DNA of 64,000 nucleotides from Pseudomonas serbica (GTDB lineage Bacteria > Pseudomonadota > Gammaproteobacteria > Pseudomonadales > Pseudomonadaceae): NCBI RefSeq assembly GCF_028823535.1, contig NZ_JAQIYM010000014.1:1-64000 (forward strand), in the 5' to 3' direction. A model generated the notes under the pieces. The model had not been told where the DNA came from and did not search any database. It was given only the letters and a program-made list of their open reading frames with translations. The number at the start of each line of letters is the position of its first letter. Positions within the stretch are counted from its first letter, which is position 1. Position numbers and translations under genes: made by a program. Shown here one piece after another: positions 49,199 to 57,152 of this stretch.

Positions 49199-50689
49199 TT
49201 AACGAAGCTGGAACCAGGTGGTTTTGAGTTGCGTGTACTTGTCGAACGAATGAAGGGAAAGATCGCGCCCGAAACCGGACTGTTTGCCGCCACCAAAAGG
49301 AATGGCGACATCCAGTGCATCCATGGTGTTGACCGAGACGGTCCCGGCCTTCAAGGCCCGGGCCACACGATGCGCACGGTTCAGGTCATCACTCCAGACT
49401 GACGCGGCGAGCCCGTAGATGCTGTCGTTGGCCAACTCAATCGCCTCTTCTTCGGTGTCGAAGGCACTGACGGCCAGCACCGGACCGAAAACCTCATCAC
49501 GGGCCAGGCTCATGTTTCGACCCACGCCAGCGAAAATCGTCGGCTGGATAAAGTTCGAAGAGCCATTGATCGTCAGGCGTTCACCGCCTGCCAGGATCTT
49601 CGCGCCTTCGCCTTGAGCCTGCTCGATCGCCCTCATGATGCGGTCGGCCTGCTCGCTATCGACGATGGCACCGGCCCTGCTCTGAGGGTCGAGGGGATCA
49701 CCGGGCATCCAGGTCCGAGCCTTGGCAATCAGGCGCTCGACGAATTCATCATGGATAGATCGTTGCACGTAGAGCCGGGAGTTGGCCGAGCAGACCTCGC
49801 CCTGGTTGAAGAAGATGCCGAACGCGGCCTTTTCCGCGGCCAGATCCAGGTCCTGGCAGTCTTCGAAGACCAGGTTCGGGCTCTTGCCGCCGCACTCCAG
49901 CCAGACCTGCTTGAGGTTGGACTGGGCCGAGTACTGCATGAAGTACTTGCCGACCTGGGTCGAACCGGTGAACACCAGGCAGTCCACATCAGGATGCAGT
50001 CCCAGGGCCTTGCCGGCACTTTCACCCAGGCCCGGGACAACATTCAATACCCCTTCCGGCATGCCGGCCTCGAGCGCCAACTGACCCAGGCGCAAGGCAG
50101 AAAATGGCGACTGCTCGGCAGGCTTGAGGACCACGCTGTTTCCGGCAGCCAATGCCGGGGCGAGTTTCCAGGCCGCCATGTCCAGGGGGAAATTCCATGG
50201 CACCACGGCGGCAACCACCCCAAGGGCCTCGCGGGTGATGGTGGCGAGGGCATTGCGCGCGGTAGGCGCCACCTGGTCATAGAGCTTGTCCAGGGCCTCA
50301 CCGTACCAGGCGAACACATGGGCCGCGCCAGGTACATCAATGTTGTAGGCATCCATGACCGGCTTGCCCATGCTCAGCGAGTCGAGCAGTGCCAACTCCT
50401 CGCGGTTGGCCAGGAGCAGTTCGCAGAGCCGGATCAGGATCTTCTTGCGTTCCACCGGCGCCATCCGCGCCCACGGCCCCTCCTCGAACGCCCGGCGCGC
50501 CGAACGCACGGCGAGGTTCACTTCGTCCTCGCCGCATGCAGTAACAGATGCCAGCAGCTGGTTGGTCGCCGGATTGATCACCTCGAAAGTCGCACCCGAG
50601 GCGCACGCAACCTGCTGCCCTCCGATCAACGCATTTTCAATGAATGTTTGGCGGGCAGCCCGCTGCTGCCAGTAGTTGAGATCGAGCAC
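49199..50689 (-). CDS. Aldehyde dehydrogenase (PuuC/KauB-like)
   Basis: A 496-residue NAD(P)-dependent aldehyde dehydrogenase. It starts with GTG (50689), which has GGGAG upstream. Cofactor and catalytic parts: VVPWNFPLDMAAWKLAPAL (about 162-180), the Glu in WLECGGKSPNLVFED (about 263-277) and the catalytic Cys in FFNQGEVCSANSRLYV (about 294-309). The best family fit is gamma-glutamyl-gamma-aminobutyraldehyde or 4-aminobutanal dehydrogenase. It would oxidise the aldehyde produced by the neighbouring aminotransferase to GABA. Confidence 0.9.
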   Translation of the reverse strand: MLDLNYWQQRAARQTFIENALIGGQQVACASGATFEVINPATNQLLASVTACGEDEVNLAVRSARRAFEEGPWARMAPVERKKILIRLCELLLANREELALLDSLSMGKPVMDAYNIDVPGAAHVFAWYGEALDKLYDQVAPTARNALATITREALGVVAAVVPWNFPLDMAAWKLAPALAAGNSVVLKPAEQSPFSALRLGQLALEAGMPEGVLNVVPGLGESAGKALGLHPDVDCLVFTGSTQVGKYFMQYSAQSNLKQVWLECGGKSPNLVFEDCQDLDLAAEKAAFGIFFNQGEVCSANSRLYVQRSIHDEFVERLIAKARTWMPGDPLDPQSRAGAIVDSEQADRIMRAIEQAQGEGAKILAGGERLTINGSSNFIQPTIFAGVGRNMSLARDEVFGPVLAVSAFDTEEEAIELANDSIYGLAASVWSDDLNRAHRVARALKAGTVSVNTMDALDVAIPFGGGKQSGFGRDLSLHSFDKYTQLKTTWFQLR

Positions 50690-51012
50690 ACGCTACTCCC
50701 ATGCCGACCGCTGATACGGTCAGTTTTTATTGGTTTCGCAGGATCATGCTCGACTCTGGCGGCGAGGAAAAATAGTAAAAATATGCTCGGTCCCCAAGAA
50801 AAAGCTCGGTAGTGCCGGGGGTGAGGAGCAGTAGGTATGACTCAGTTTTGTATGTCCGGGATTTAACAACTCCACTGCAAACGAAAATTCCTACACCTAT
50901 CAAGCACTCCTTCCTTCCAGTTGTGCCCGCTCTTCATACAGTGTTTTAGGATCCCTCTCATAGAGCGCAAAAGTTTAGGCGGCGAAAATACGGCAGCAGC
51001 AAATCTGCCTGC
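50690..51012. other. Intergenic region upstream of the dehydrogenase
   Basis: This 323-base region has higher AT content than its surroundings. On the minus strand it has two direct copies of ACCGAGC about 16 bases apart (plus strand GCTCGGT at 50784 and 50804), about 95-122 bases before the dehydrogenase start. They could be binding sites of the LuxR-type regulator. No gene or RNA is evident. Confidence 0.4.
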
Positions 51013-51483
51013 ATGCATTCACGTTCAAACGTAAGGAAGCAGCTCTTGAATAAGCTTTTGAAATTCCTCGCCCTATCGACAATCATTGTCGCCGCCAGCG
51101 GCTGCGTCAGTTACAACAATAGCCAGCCGTCCTCGCCAATCGATAGCACCGTCAAAGCAGACTTGAAAGCGGACATCGCCGTCGGTGACGCGATCTCCGG
51201 CCAGTCTTCGGTCAACGTTCTGTTCGGCTTTCTTAAATTTGGTGGCGACTCGCAATTTGCCGACGGCGTCAGCTATGGCGGCCAGAGCGGTGGCTTGAGC
51301 AGCCTGGGCCTTGATCCGGTCAGCGCAGTCAAATCTGCTGCGGCCTACAAAGCGGTCAAGTCTTCCGGTGCCGACCTGATCGTCGCCCCTCGCTATGAAG
51401 TGAACGAAGAAAACTATTTCATCTTCAAGAAAGTATCCGTCACGGTAAAAGGCAACAAAGGCAACATCCGCAGCATCCGCTAA
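51013..51483 (+). CDS. Small hypothetical lipoprotein
   Basis: A protein of up to 156 residues with a lipoprotein signal ending in IIVAASGC (Cys31 from the ATG start). The ATG at 51013 has no ribosome site, while a TTG at 51046 is preceded by AAGGA at good distance and starts LNKLLKFLALSTIIVAASGC; that start may be the true one. The mature part has Gly/Ser-rich middle sequence, then a conserved-looking AAAYKAVKSSGADLIVAPRY. No function recognised; similar small lipoproteins are common in pseudomonads. Confidence 0.72.
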   Translation: MHSRSNVRKQLLNKLLKFLALSTIIVAASGCVSYNNSQPSSPIDSTVKADLKADIAVGDAISGQSSVNVLFGFLKFGGDSQFADGVSYGGQSGGLSSLGLDPVSAVKSAAAYKAVKSSGADLIVAPRYEVNEENYFIFKKVSVTVKGNKGNIRSIR

Positions 51484-51557
51484 CTCCATCCCCCAGGTGT
51501 TTGTTCAGCAACCCATCCATCGCGCATTGGCAAACCGAAACTCTAGCGCGCGGTGTT

Positions 51558-51589
51558 CCGCAAACGGCCGTGAAAGCGGCTGTTTGCGG
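51558..51589. terminator. Hairpin between convergent genes
   Basis: CCGCAAACGGCCG-TGAAAG-CGGCTGTTTGCGG is a 13-base-pair stem with one mismatch between two convergent small genes. No T run follows, so termination is only possible. Confidence 0.5.
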
Positions 51590-51628
51590 ATTTGAGTGCT
51601 GACGAAAAGCCTCGCGTCTGCGACTAGG

Positions 51629-52078
51629 CTATACACCGCCATTCCAGTGAAATACCAGATTGCGCGCGGTTCCTGTCCCAACATCCGCGGTATCACGCCT
51701 TGTCTCACCCGCACGCGTCGCAACCACCGTGTACTTGCCAGGAGGCAGTTGGACGTACACCAGCGGACCCGCCCCCGTCAGGTTCAACACGCTTTGACCC
51801 TGCGCGTTATGAATGGCTACATCGACATCCGGAATATATTCATTCTCGACGCCGACGGAGAACGTCATATGCAAGTTGTAACCCGAAGTTTGCTGGATTG
51901 CCTTCGCCTCATCCTCGCCAATACCTCCGGACAAATAGGTAATTCCGTTTTGTTCTTGCCGTTGAACCTGCACACCCGAATTGTCGATCGGCTCGAGGCT
52001 GGCGGCCTGCGGTGCAACCGGCAACATCAACACGCCGATAGCGACAAGGGGCAGGAACAGTGACTTCACAGATTTCAT
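51629..52078 (-). CDS. Carboxypeptidase-regulatory-like secreted protein
   Basis: A 149-residue exported protein. I start it at the ATG at 52078, with GGAG nine bases upstream; the open frame extends 53 codons. The signal peptide (about 1-26) ends VAPQAAS. The mature domain contains NAQGQSVLNLTGAGPLVYVQ followed by LPPGKYTVVATRAGE, typical of a carboxypeptidase-regulatory-like/PEGA beta-sandwich. The closing NLVFHWNG also fits. Function unknown. Confidence 0.78.
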   Translation of the reverse strand: MKSVKSLFLPLVAIGVLMLPVAPQAASLEPIDNSGVQVQRQEQNGITYLSGGIGEDEAKAIQQTSGYNLHMTFSVGVENEYIPDVDVAIHNAQGQSVLNLTGAGPLVYVQLPPGKYTVVATRAGETRRDTADVGTGTARNLVFHWNGGV

Positions 52079-52276
52079 GATGACGACTCCCGGGTCCCAT
52101 GGAACCCAATCGTTACTCAACTTGGATTTCCGGCACGGTCGTCGTGTTTTAGAACGATTTGAACTTGCAGCCACTACGAAACGTACTACGGGGATCGCTC
52201 CCTCAACCTTCACATCTATCTGCTTGCTCCCCAACACTTGCGAAGGTGCGGACCGTGGAGTTCGGCTCGAGACGCA

Positions 52277-52387
52277 CTGCGCCTCGAATTGAGCTGGACG
52301 CTCTACCGCAGGCTTCTACGCGTAGACAACGAAAAGGCACGCAAGTGGTATATGGACGATGCAGCTGAGCAAAACTGGTCAAGCCGT
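52277..52387 (+). pseudogene. Remnant of a DUF1016 (YhcG-type) nuclease gene
   Basis: One frame reads LRLELSWTLYRRLLRVDNEK and then ARKWYMDDAAEQNWSSR, which is the conserved part of the DUF1016/YhcG N-terminal domain (usually LSW-x-HYRLLLRV...AR-x-(W/F)Y...A-EQNWS-x-R). No start, no upstream domain and no C-terminal nuclease domain are present; the frame ends at 52438. It is a decayed fragment left by loss of a mobile gene. In-frame upstream sequence is only noise. Confidence 0.65.
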
Positions 52388-52434
52388 CGACCTGAGGACT
52401 ATCTTAGGCAGCTACCCGCAAAGGTCCGACGCCG

Positions 52435-53397
52435 ATGAATTTGCAGGACACTCCATCCCTCACCCCCCGTCAAATCGAGCTGCCGCTCAAGCCTGGCACT
52501 TCGGGCGAACCGTTCAAGCAACCCGCCTCCGACGGTTTCGTCCTTGGCGGCTTCACCTGGCGACAGGCGGATCAGGACTCTTCTCGAGCAGTCGTCATCA
52601 TCAACGCCGCCACCTCGGTGCGCTGCCGACACTACTCGCGCTTCGCCGATTACCTGTTTGCCAACGGCTTCGATGTCATCACCTATGACTACCGTGGCAT
52701 CGGCGAATCTCGGCCCGCATCGATGAAAACACTTGAGGCGTCCTGGTCCGATTGGGGGACCCTGGACTTCGAGGCGATGCTCAAGCGCGCACAGCGTGAA
52801 TTTCCCGGTCAACCGATCGATGTGGTCGGTCACAGTTTTGGAGGTTGCGCAGCGGGCCTGGGATCGTCCGGAGCGCTAATCCGTCGCCTGGTGACAGTCG
52901 GTGCGCAATTCGCTTACTGGCGCGACTATGAGCCCGCTCAGCGCTGGCGGATGTTTGCCAAGTGGCATGTAGTGATGCCACTGGTGACGATGCTGTGCGG
53001 CTACTTTCCCGGCAAACGCCTCGGCTGGCTAGAAGACACGCCAGCCGGTGTGGTCCGAGACTGGAGCACGCCCACCCCGCGATACGAGAAGCGCCCCAGC
53101 GGCCAGGACATCCATGTCAAAAACTTCGCAGCCGTCACCGCGAGAACCCTGGCTATCAGTATCAGCGACGATCCCTACGGCACTGTCCCGGCCATCGAAC
53201 GCCTGCTCGGCTACTTCACCGCGGGCATAAACACCCACCTGCGCATTACCCCCGGAGACATCGGCGAACAAGAAGTTGGACATTTCGCCTTTTTTCGCAG
53301 CGCATACCAAGCCACACTATGGCCCATCGCATTGTCCTGGCTGCAAAACGGCGAGCTGCCCCCCGACGCACCCGGGCGGACAGTACCTCGCAGCTAA
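52435..53397 (+). CDS. Alpha/beta fold hydrolase
   Basis: A 320-residue cytosolic hydrolase. The core shows VITYDYRGIGESRP (about 82-95), the nucleophile elbow DVVGHSFGGCAAGL (about 126-139), a lid (about 165-200) and the catalytic His in GEQEVGHFAFFR (about 278-289). The acid is probably Asp in ISISDDPYGT. The substrate is unknown; the family includes esterases and lactonases. The ATG start follows the DUF1016 remnant closely and has AAAGG upstream. Confidence 0.85.
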   Translation: MNLQDTPSLTPRQIELPLKPGTSGEPFKQPASDGFVLGGFTWRQADQDSSRAVVIINAATSVRCRHYSRFADYLFANGFDVITYDYRGIGESRPASMKTLEASWSDWGTLDFEAMLKRAQREFPGQPIDVVGHSFGGCAAGLGSSGALIRRLVTVGAQFAYWRDYEPAQRWRMFAKWHVVMPLVTMLCGYFPGKRLGWLEDTPAGVVRDWSTPTPRYEKRPSGQDIHVKNFAAVTARTLAISISDDPYGTVPAIERLLGYFTAGINTHLRITPGDIGEQEVGHFAFFRSAYQATLWPIALSWLQNGELPPDAPGRTVPRS

Positions 53398-53435
53398 GTC
53401 ACCTGCCCTTTTCACCGAATTACGGAACGACGCCC

Positions 53436-53852
53436 ATGGCCTCTGCCAACAAACAGCAAAAACGCGCCTCCCGCGCCAAGGCCAAGGCCAAGCAGAACCG
53501 CACCCAAAGGGCGGCTGCGCCGGTCGAGCTGGACCCGAACGACGATCGCATCGACTTCGAGTCGGTGGACCTGACCGAACTGTTCAAGAAAATGATCGAC
53601 GCCGAGAAGCTCAGCCAGCAGGCCATGTGCACGGCCTTCCTCGAAGACCCGCTGCTGGAGCTGGTGTACGAGCAGGAAGGCGAAGAAGGCGCGATGGACT
53701 TTATCCTCGCCGCCCTGATCGAATATCGCCAATGGTCCACCGAAACCGACGAAGCCGGTGCCCTGGCGTGGATCGAATCCCCAGCCTTCCAGGCTGACTA
53801 CGTGGCGGCGTCCGACGCTATTGCCGCGCAAACCCAACAGAAACCGAACTGA
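53436..53852 (+). CDS. Lysine-rich small protein, paralogue 1
   Basis: A 138-residue cytosolic protein of unknown function. I start it at the ATG at 53436; the frame stays open much further upstream but only as a shadow of the hydrolase gene. The first 20 residues follow MAS-x-NKQQKRA-x-RAKAKAKQ, a highly basic, RNA-binding-like tail. The rest is acidic and helical (FESVDLTELFKKMIDAEKLS, then EEGAMDFILAALIEYRQW). The next gene is a clear paralogue with the same N-terminus. No membrane or signal segment is visible. Confidence 0.8.
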   Translation: MASANKQQKRASRAKAKAKQNRTQRAAAPVELDPNDDRIDFESVDLTELFKKMIDAEKLSQQAMCTAFLEDPLLELVYEQEGEEGAMDFILAALIEYRQWSTETDEAGALAWIESPAFQADYVAASDAIAAQTQQKPN

Positions 53853-53858
53853 GTTCCC

Positions 53859-54311
53859 ATGGCCTCCCTGAACAAGCAACAGAAACGCGCCAAACGCGCA
53901 AAAGCCAAAGCCAAGCAGATCAATATCCACGGCCGCAAGCCCGCCGCGCTGGACGATGACCTAGGCCACCTCGCCGAGCCGATCCCGGAATACACCCTGG
54001 CGATGTTCAGCAAAATGCGCGACGCGGAAGCCGTCAGCCGCAGCGAAATGCTCTCGGTGTTGCTGACGAACCTGGCCTTCATCATCATCGACCATCCAGA
54101 ACTGCTGGACATGGAAAACGCCGACGACGAAGGCATGGCCGCTACCCACCTGGCCGCCGACATGCTGATCGACTACCGCATGTGGGCCGACGGCATGGAC
54201 CGCGAAACCGCCCAGGCATGGCTCAGCGAGCCACAGTTCATCGCCGATTTCAGCGCTGCACTGGATGTCTACCGCGAGTCGCTGGAAGCGCCGGAAGAAA
54301 AAGCCGAGTAA
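53859..54311 (+). CDS. Lysine-rich small protein, paralogue 2
   Basis: A 150-residue paralogue of the preceding gene, six bases downstream. The same basic N-terminus (MASLNKQQKRAKRAKAKAKQ) is followed by an acidic helical part, including MFSKMRDAEAVSRSEMLSVL aligned with FKKMIDAEKLSQQAMCTAFL, and ADMLIDYRMWADGMDRETAQ aligned with the ILAALIEYRQW region. The C-terminus is acidic. The two probably arose by tandem duplication and are cotranscribed. No known function. Confidence 0.8.
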   Translation: MASLNKQQKRAKRAKAKAKQINIHGRKPAALDDDLGHLAEPIPEYTLAMFSKMRDAEAVSRSEMLSVLLTNLAFIIIDHPELLDMENADDEGMAATHLAADMLIDYRMWADGMDRETAQAWLSEPQFIADFSAALDVYRESLEAPEEKAE

Positions 54312-54317
54312 GGGTTA

Positions 54318-54369
54318 CGACTCAAACAAAAAACGGCCGCTCGTCATCACTGACAGCGGCCGTTTTTTT
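54318..54369 (+). terminator. Terminator copy 1 (left flank of VapBC)
   Basis: CGACTCAAAC, A-tract, hairpin ACGGCCGCT...AGCGGCCGT and seven T. It ends the paralogue operon. An almost identical copy (one A fewer in the tract) occurs at 55133-55182, on the other side of vapBC. Confidence 0.9.
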
Positions 54370-54482
54370 GGCTCTGAATCGAGCGCACTCCTTCCGTCAG
54401 CCCCAACGTATATCCCATTGACATATCCAACACAAAACCTATCCTTTGGACTCATCACGCTAAAAAAGCGCAGGAGGCCCCT

Positions 54483-54713
54483 ATGGAACAGACAACTCTT
54501 TTCATGAGCAATCGAAGCCAGGCCGTTCGCCTGCCGAAAGCTGTAGCGATGCCGAACGACGTGAAACGAGTCGACGTCGTCGCCGTCGGTCGAAGCCGCA
54601 TCATCACGCCCGCCGGCGAGACCTGGGATAGTTGGTTCGATGGCGAAAGCATCACGCCAGATTTCATGGCCGATCGCGAGCAACCCGCCGATCAGGAGCG
54701 CGAGTCGTTCTGA
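54483..54713 (+). CDS. vapB: Antitoxin VapB
   Basis: A 76-residue antitoxin with an AbrB-type swapped-hairpin domain: LFMSNRSQAVRLPKAVAMPN then VDVVAVGRSRIITPAGETW. The acidic C-terminal tail binds the toxin. The start has AGGAGG-like GCAGGAGG eight bases upstream. The stop codon overlaps the vapC start (TGATG). It blocks VapC and represses its own operon. Confidence 0.92.
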   Translation: MEQTTLFMSNRSQAVRLPKAVAMPNDVKRVDVVAVGRSRIITPAGETWDSWFDGESITPDFMADREQPADQERESF

Positions 54714-55120
54714 TGATCAAGTACATGCTCGATACCAACATCTGCACCTTCACCATCAAGAACAAACCACAAATGGTACGGGAGGCATTCAACCGTCATC
54801 ACGGCCAACTGTGCATCAGTGCGGTCACGTTGATGGAGCTGATTTACGGAGCGGAAAAGTCGGCAGCCCCCGAAAGAAACCTGGCGGTCATAGAAGGCTT
54901 CGCCGCCCGACTTGAAGTCCTTCCCTTCGACAACGAAGCAGCAGCACACACTGGAATGATTCGATCCGAACTGGCAAAGGCAGGCAAACCCATAGGTCCA
55001 TACGACCAGATGATTGCCGGTCACGCACGCTCACGCGGGTTTATCGTGGTCACCAATAACTTGCGGGAGTTTGAGCGTGTTCCAGGGTTACGCGTAGAAG
55101 ACTGGGTTCATGCCGAATGA
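54713..55120 (+). CDS. vapC: PIN-domain toxin VapC
   Basis: A 135-residue tRNA-cleaving PIN nuclease. I start it at the ATG at 54713. All PIN acidic residues are seen: Asp in MLDTNICTF, Glu in TLMELIYGAEKS, Asp in GPYDQMIAGHARSRG, with NN in place of the usual TDD/TNN step. VapC of this type often cleaves initiator tRNA. It is coupled to vapB by a one-base overlap, and the pair is enclosed by two copies of the same terminator. Confidence 0.93.
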   Translation: MIKYMLDTNICTFTIKNKPQMVREAFNRHHGQLCISAVTLMELIYGAEKSAAPERNLAVIEGFAARLEVLPFDNEAAAHTGMIRSELAKAGKPIGPYDQMIAGHARSRGFIVVTNNLREFERVPGLRVEDWVHAE

Positions 55121-55132
55121 ACATAAAGCAAT

Positions 55133-55182
55133 CGACTCAAACAAAAACGGCCGCTCGTCATCACTGACAGCGGCCGTTTTTT
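55133..55182. terminator. Terminator copy 2 (right flank of VapBC)
   Basis: A repeat of 54318-54369 with one base deletion in the A tract, ending ACGGCCGCT...AGCGGCCGT with six T. Lies between the convergent vapC and gabP ends; serves both. Confidence 0.9.
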
Positions 55183-55197
55183 ATTACGCGCTACGAA

Positions 55198-56589
55198 TCA
55201 GCTCAGCACGACCGTGCCACGCTGCTCCAGTTTGCGACGACGTGCTACCAGCAAGCCGGCAGCAACGACCAGAACGGCCAGCAAGCCAGTCGCGAGGATC
55301 TCCACGCGGTGAGCCTCCTGGAACAACATGATGGTCAGGGCCGCGACGATGAACACGATCACCGCGTAGGTCAGGCCCGGGAACAACCACATGCTGAACA
55401 CGATTTTCTCACCGCGAGCCATGCGCTGCTTGCGCATGCGCAGTTGCGAGATTGCAATCACCAGGTACACCAGCAGCGCAATGGCGCCGGAGCTGGCCAG
55501 CAGGAATTCGAACACCGCAGCCGGGGCCACGTAGTTGGCGAAAGTGGCCAGGAACGCTGCGCCAGTCGACAGCATGACTGCCCAGTAAGGCGTGCCACTT
55601 TTGTTGGTGCGGGTAGACATGGCCGGTGCGTCACCGCGCTTGCCCAGGGAAAACAGCATGCGCGACGAGGTGTAGAGCGCCGAGTTCAGGCAGCTGGTCA
55701 CGGCGACCAATACCACGATGTCGACGATCATCTTGGCGTTCGGGATACCCATGCGTTCAAGCACAGTCTGGTAGGAGCCGAGGCTGGCCAGGACCGGGTC
55801 GTTCCATGGCACCAGGGCCACGACGATGAAGATCGAGACGAGGTAGAACAAGCCGATCCGCCAGATCACCGAATTGGTGGCCTTGGAGATTTGCTTGCCT
55901 GGGTTCTTCGATTCCGCGGCCGCGATGGTCACGATCTCGGTACCCATGAAGGAGAACATGGTGGTCAGGATGGCACCCAGCACCGCGCCCATGCCGTTAG
56001 GCAGGAAACCCTGGGTGTCGAACAGGTGTGAAACGCCGCTGACCTGACTGTTTGGCAGGAAGCCGAAGATCGCCATCACGCCGAGCACAATAAAACCGAT
56101 GATCGCCAGGACCTTGATCAGGGCGAACCAGAACTCGAACTCGCCGTAGTTCTTCACGCTGAAGAGGTTGGTCACGGTCAGCAGCATCGTGATCACCAGG
56201 GCGAAGGCCCAGATGTCTACGCCAGGGAACCAGGCATGCAGGATGGTAGCGGCGGCGTTGGCTTCCAACGGGATGACGAGCACCCAGAACCACCAGTACA
56301 GCCAGCCGATGGTGAAGCCGGCCCAGTGACCGATCGCGCGATCGGCGTATGTCGAGAAGGAGCCCGTGTCCGGCGAGGCAACAGCCATTTCACCAAGCAT
56401 GCGCATCACCAACACCACCAGCATGCCGGCAGCGGCGTAAGCCAGGAGCACGGCCGGGCCTGCTGCAGCGATAGCGTGGCCCGAACCAACGAACAGGCCG
56501 GCGCCGATAACCCCGGCAATCGACAGCATGGTGACATGCCGCGGTTTGAGCCCCTGTTCGAGGCCGTTAGAGCTTTGGGTACTGCTCAT
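55198..56589 (-). CDS. gabP: GABA permease (APC family)
   Basis: A 463-residue 12-helix amino-acid transporter. The family hallmarks GVIGAGLFVGSGHAIAAAGP (helix 1) and FSFMGTEIVTIAAAESKNPG (helix 6) are those of GabP/AnsP-type permeases. ADRAIGHWAGFTIGWLYWWF also fits. GABA is the most likely substrate, but related permeases import other amino acids. A candidate sigma-54 promoter lies at 56682-56697. Together with the polyamine cluster it may complete GABA uptake. Confidence 0.85.
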   Translation of the reverse strand: MSSTQSSNGLEQGLKPRHVTMLSIAGVIGAGLFVGSGHAIAAAGPAVLLAYAAAGMLVVLVMRMLGEMAVASPDTGSFSTYADRAIGHWAGFTIGWLYWWFWVLVIPLEANAAATILHAWFPGVDIWAFALVITMLLTVTNLFSVKNYGEFEFWFALIKVLAIIGFIVLGVMAIFGFLPNSQVSGVSHLFDTQGFLPNGMGAVLGAILTTMFSFMGTEIVTIAAAESKNPGKQISKATNSVIWRIGLFYLVSIFIVVALVPWNDPVLASLGSYQTVLERMGIPNAKMIVDIVVLVAVTSCLNSALYTSSRMLFSLGKRGDAPAMSTRTNKSGTPYWAVMLSTGAAFLATFANYVAPAAVFEFLLASSGAIALLVYLVIAISQLRMRKQRMARGEKIVFSMWLFPGLTYAVIVFIVAALTIMLFQEAHRVEILATGLLAVLVVAAGLLVARRRKLEQRGTVVLS

Positions 56590-57152
56590 TGAAACTACCT
56601 TTGTAAGGAAAAGCGAATGCGTTCATCCCGCTCGTGTTCCCTCTTGTAAAAAGAAACAAACGGGGCGTTCCGGAATCTGCACGCAATATTTGCGCCAAAA
56701 TGTTTCAACACCGTCTACCACGGTGATCTCGCCTGGACCGGACAGTCATCGCAAGCCATTGATATTAATGGCACTTTGCCAGAACGTTACCCTGCGACTC
56801 ACTTTAAGGACGAAACAGCGCACCGGAAACACACGCAGAAATCCTGCGATGCACGATAAAAGGGCAGATCCGCCACCTTTGGCCGGTTAGCGCTTCCAAC
56901 CCCCCGCCAAAGCTGGCAACATCGCGCCCTTTTTTACGCGACAGCCACCGCGCTTTTGTCTGAAAACAGGGTTCAAACGGCTGTTCGGTTGTTGATGGGG
57001 CGACAGTCTGCTGCGCCGATGCGACAACCTGCCACATGCCACCCGTTTACTGCCCGTAGCGCTGTTGGCTGCCTTTGAAACGCTATGCTAGCTTGGCCGC
57101 CTCGCCAGGAAGGCCACCAACAGCAGGAGCGAATACATAATGAGGAACGCAC
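56590..57152. other. Divergent promoter region between gabP and an ABC operon
   Basis: This 563-base region holds no convincing gene. It contains a candidate sigma-54 promoter on the minus strand (56682-56697). Further right, GC-rich sequence with short inverted repeats leads up to the ABC operon at 57153. A weak ribosome site (GAGGAAC) precedes that gene. Confidence 0.6.
56682..56697 (-). promoter_or_regulatory. Candidate sigma-54 promoter of gabP
   Basis: On the minus strand TGGCGCAAATATTGCG has the conserved TGGC and TTGC with exact GG/GC spacing of ten bases. The predicted start lies about 80 bases before gabP. Nitrogen-source transport genes are often RpoN-controlled. Confidence 0.5.
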
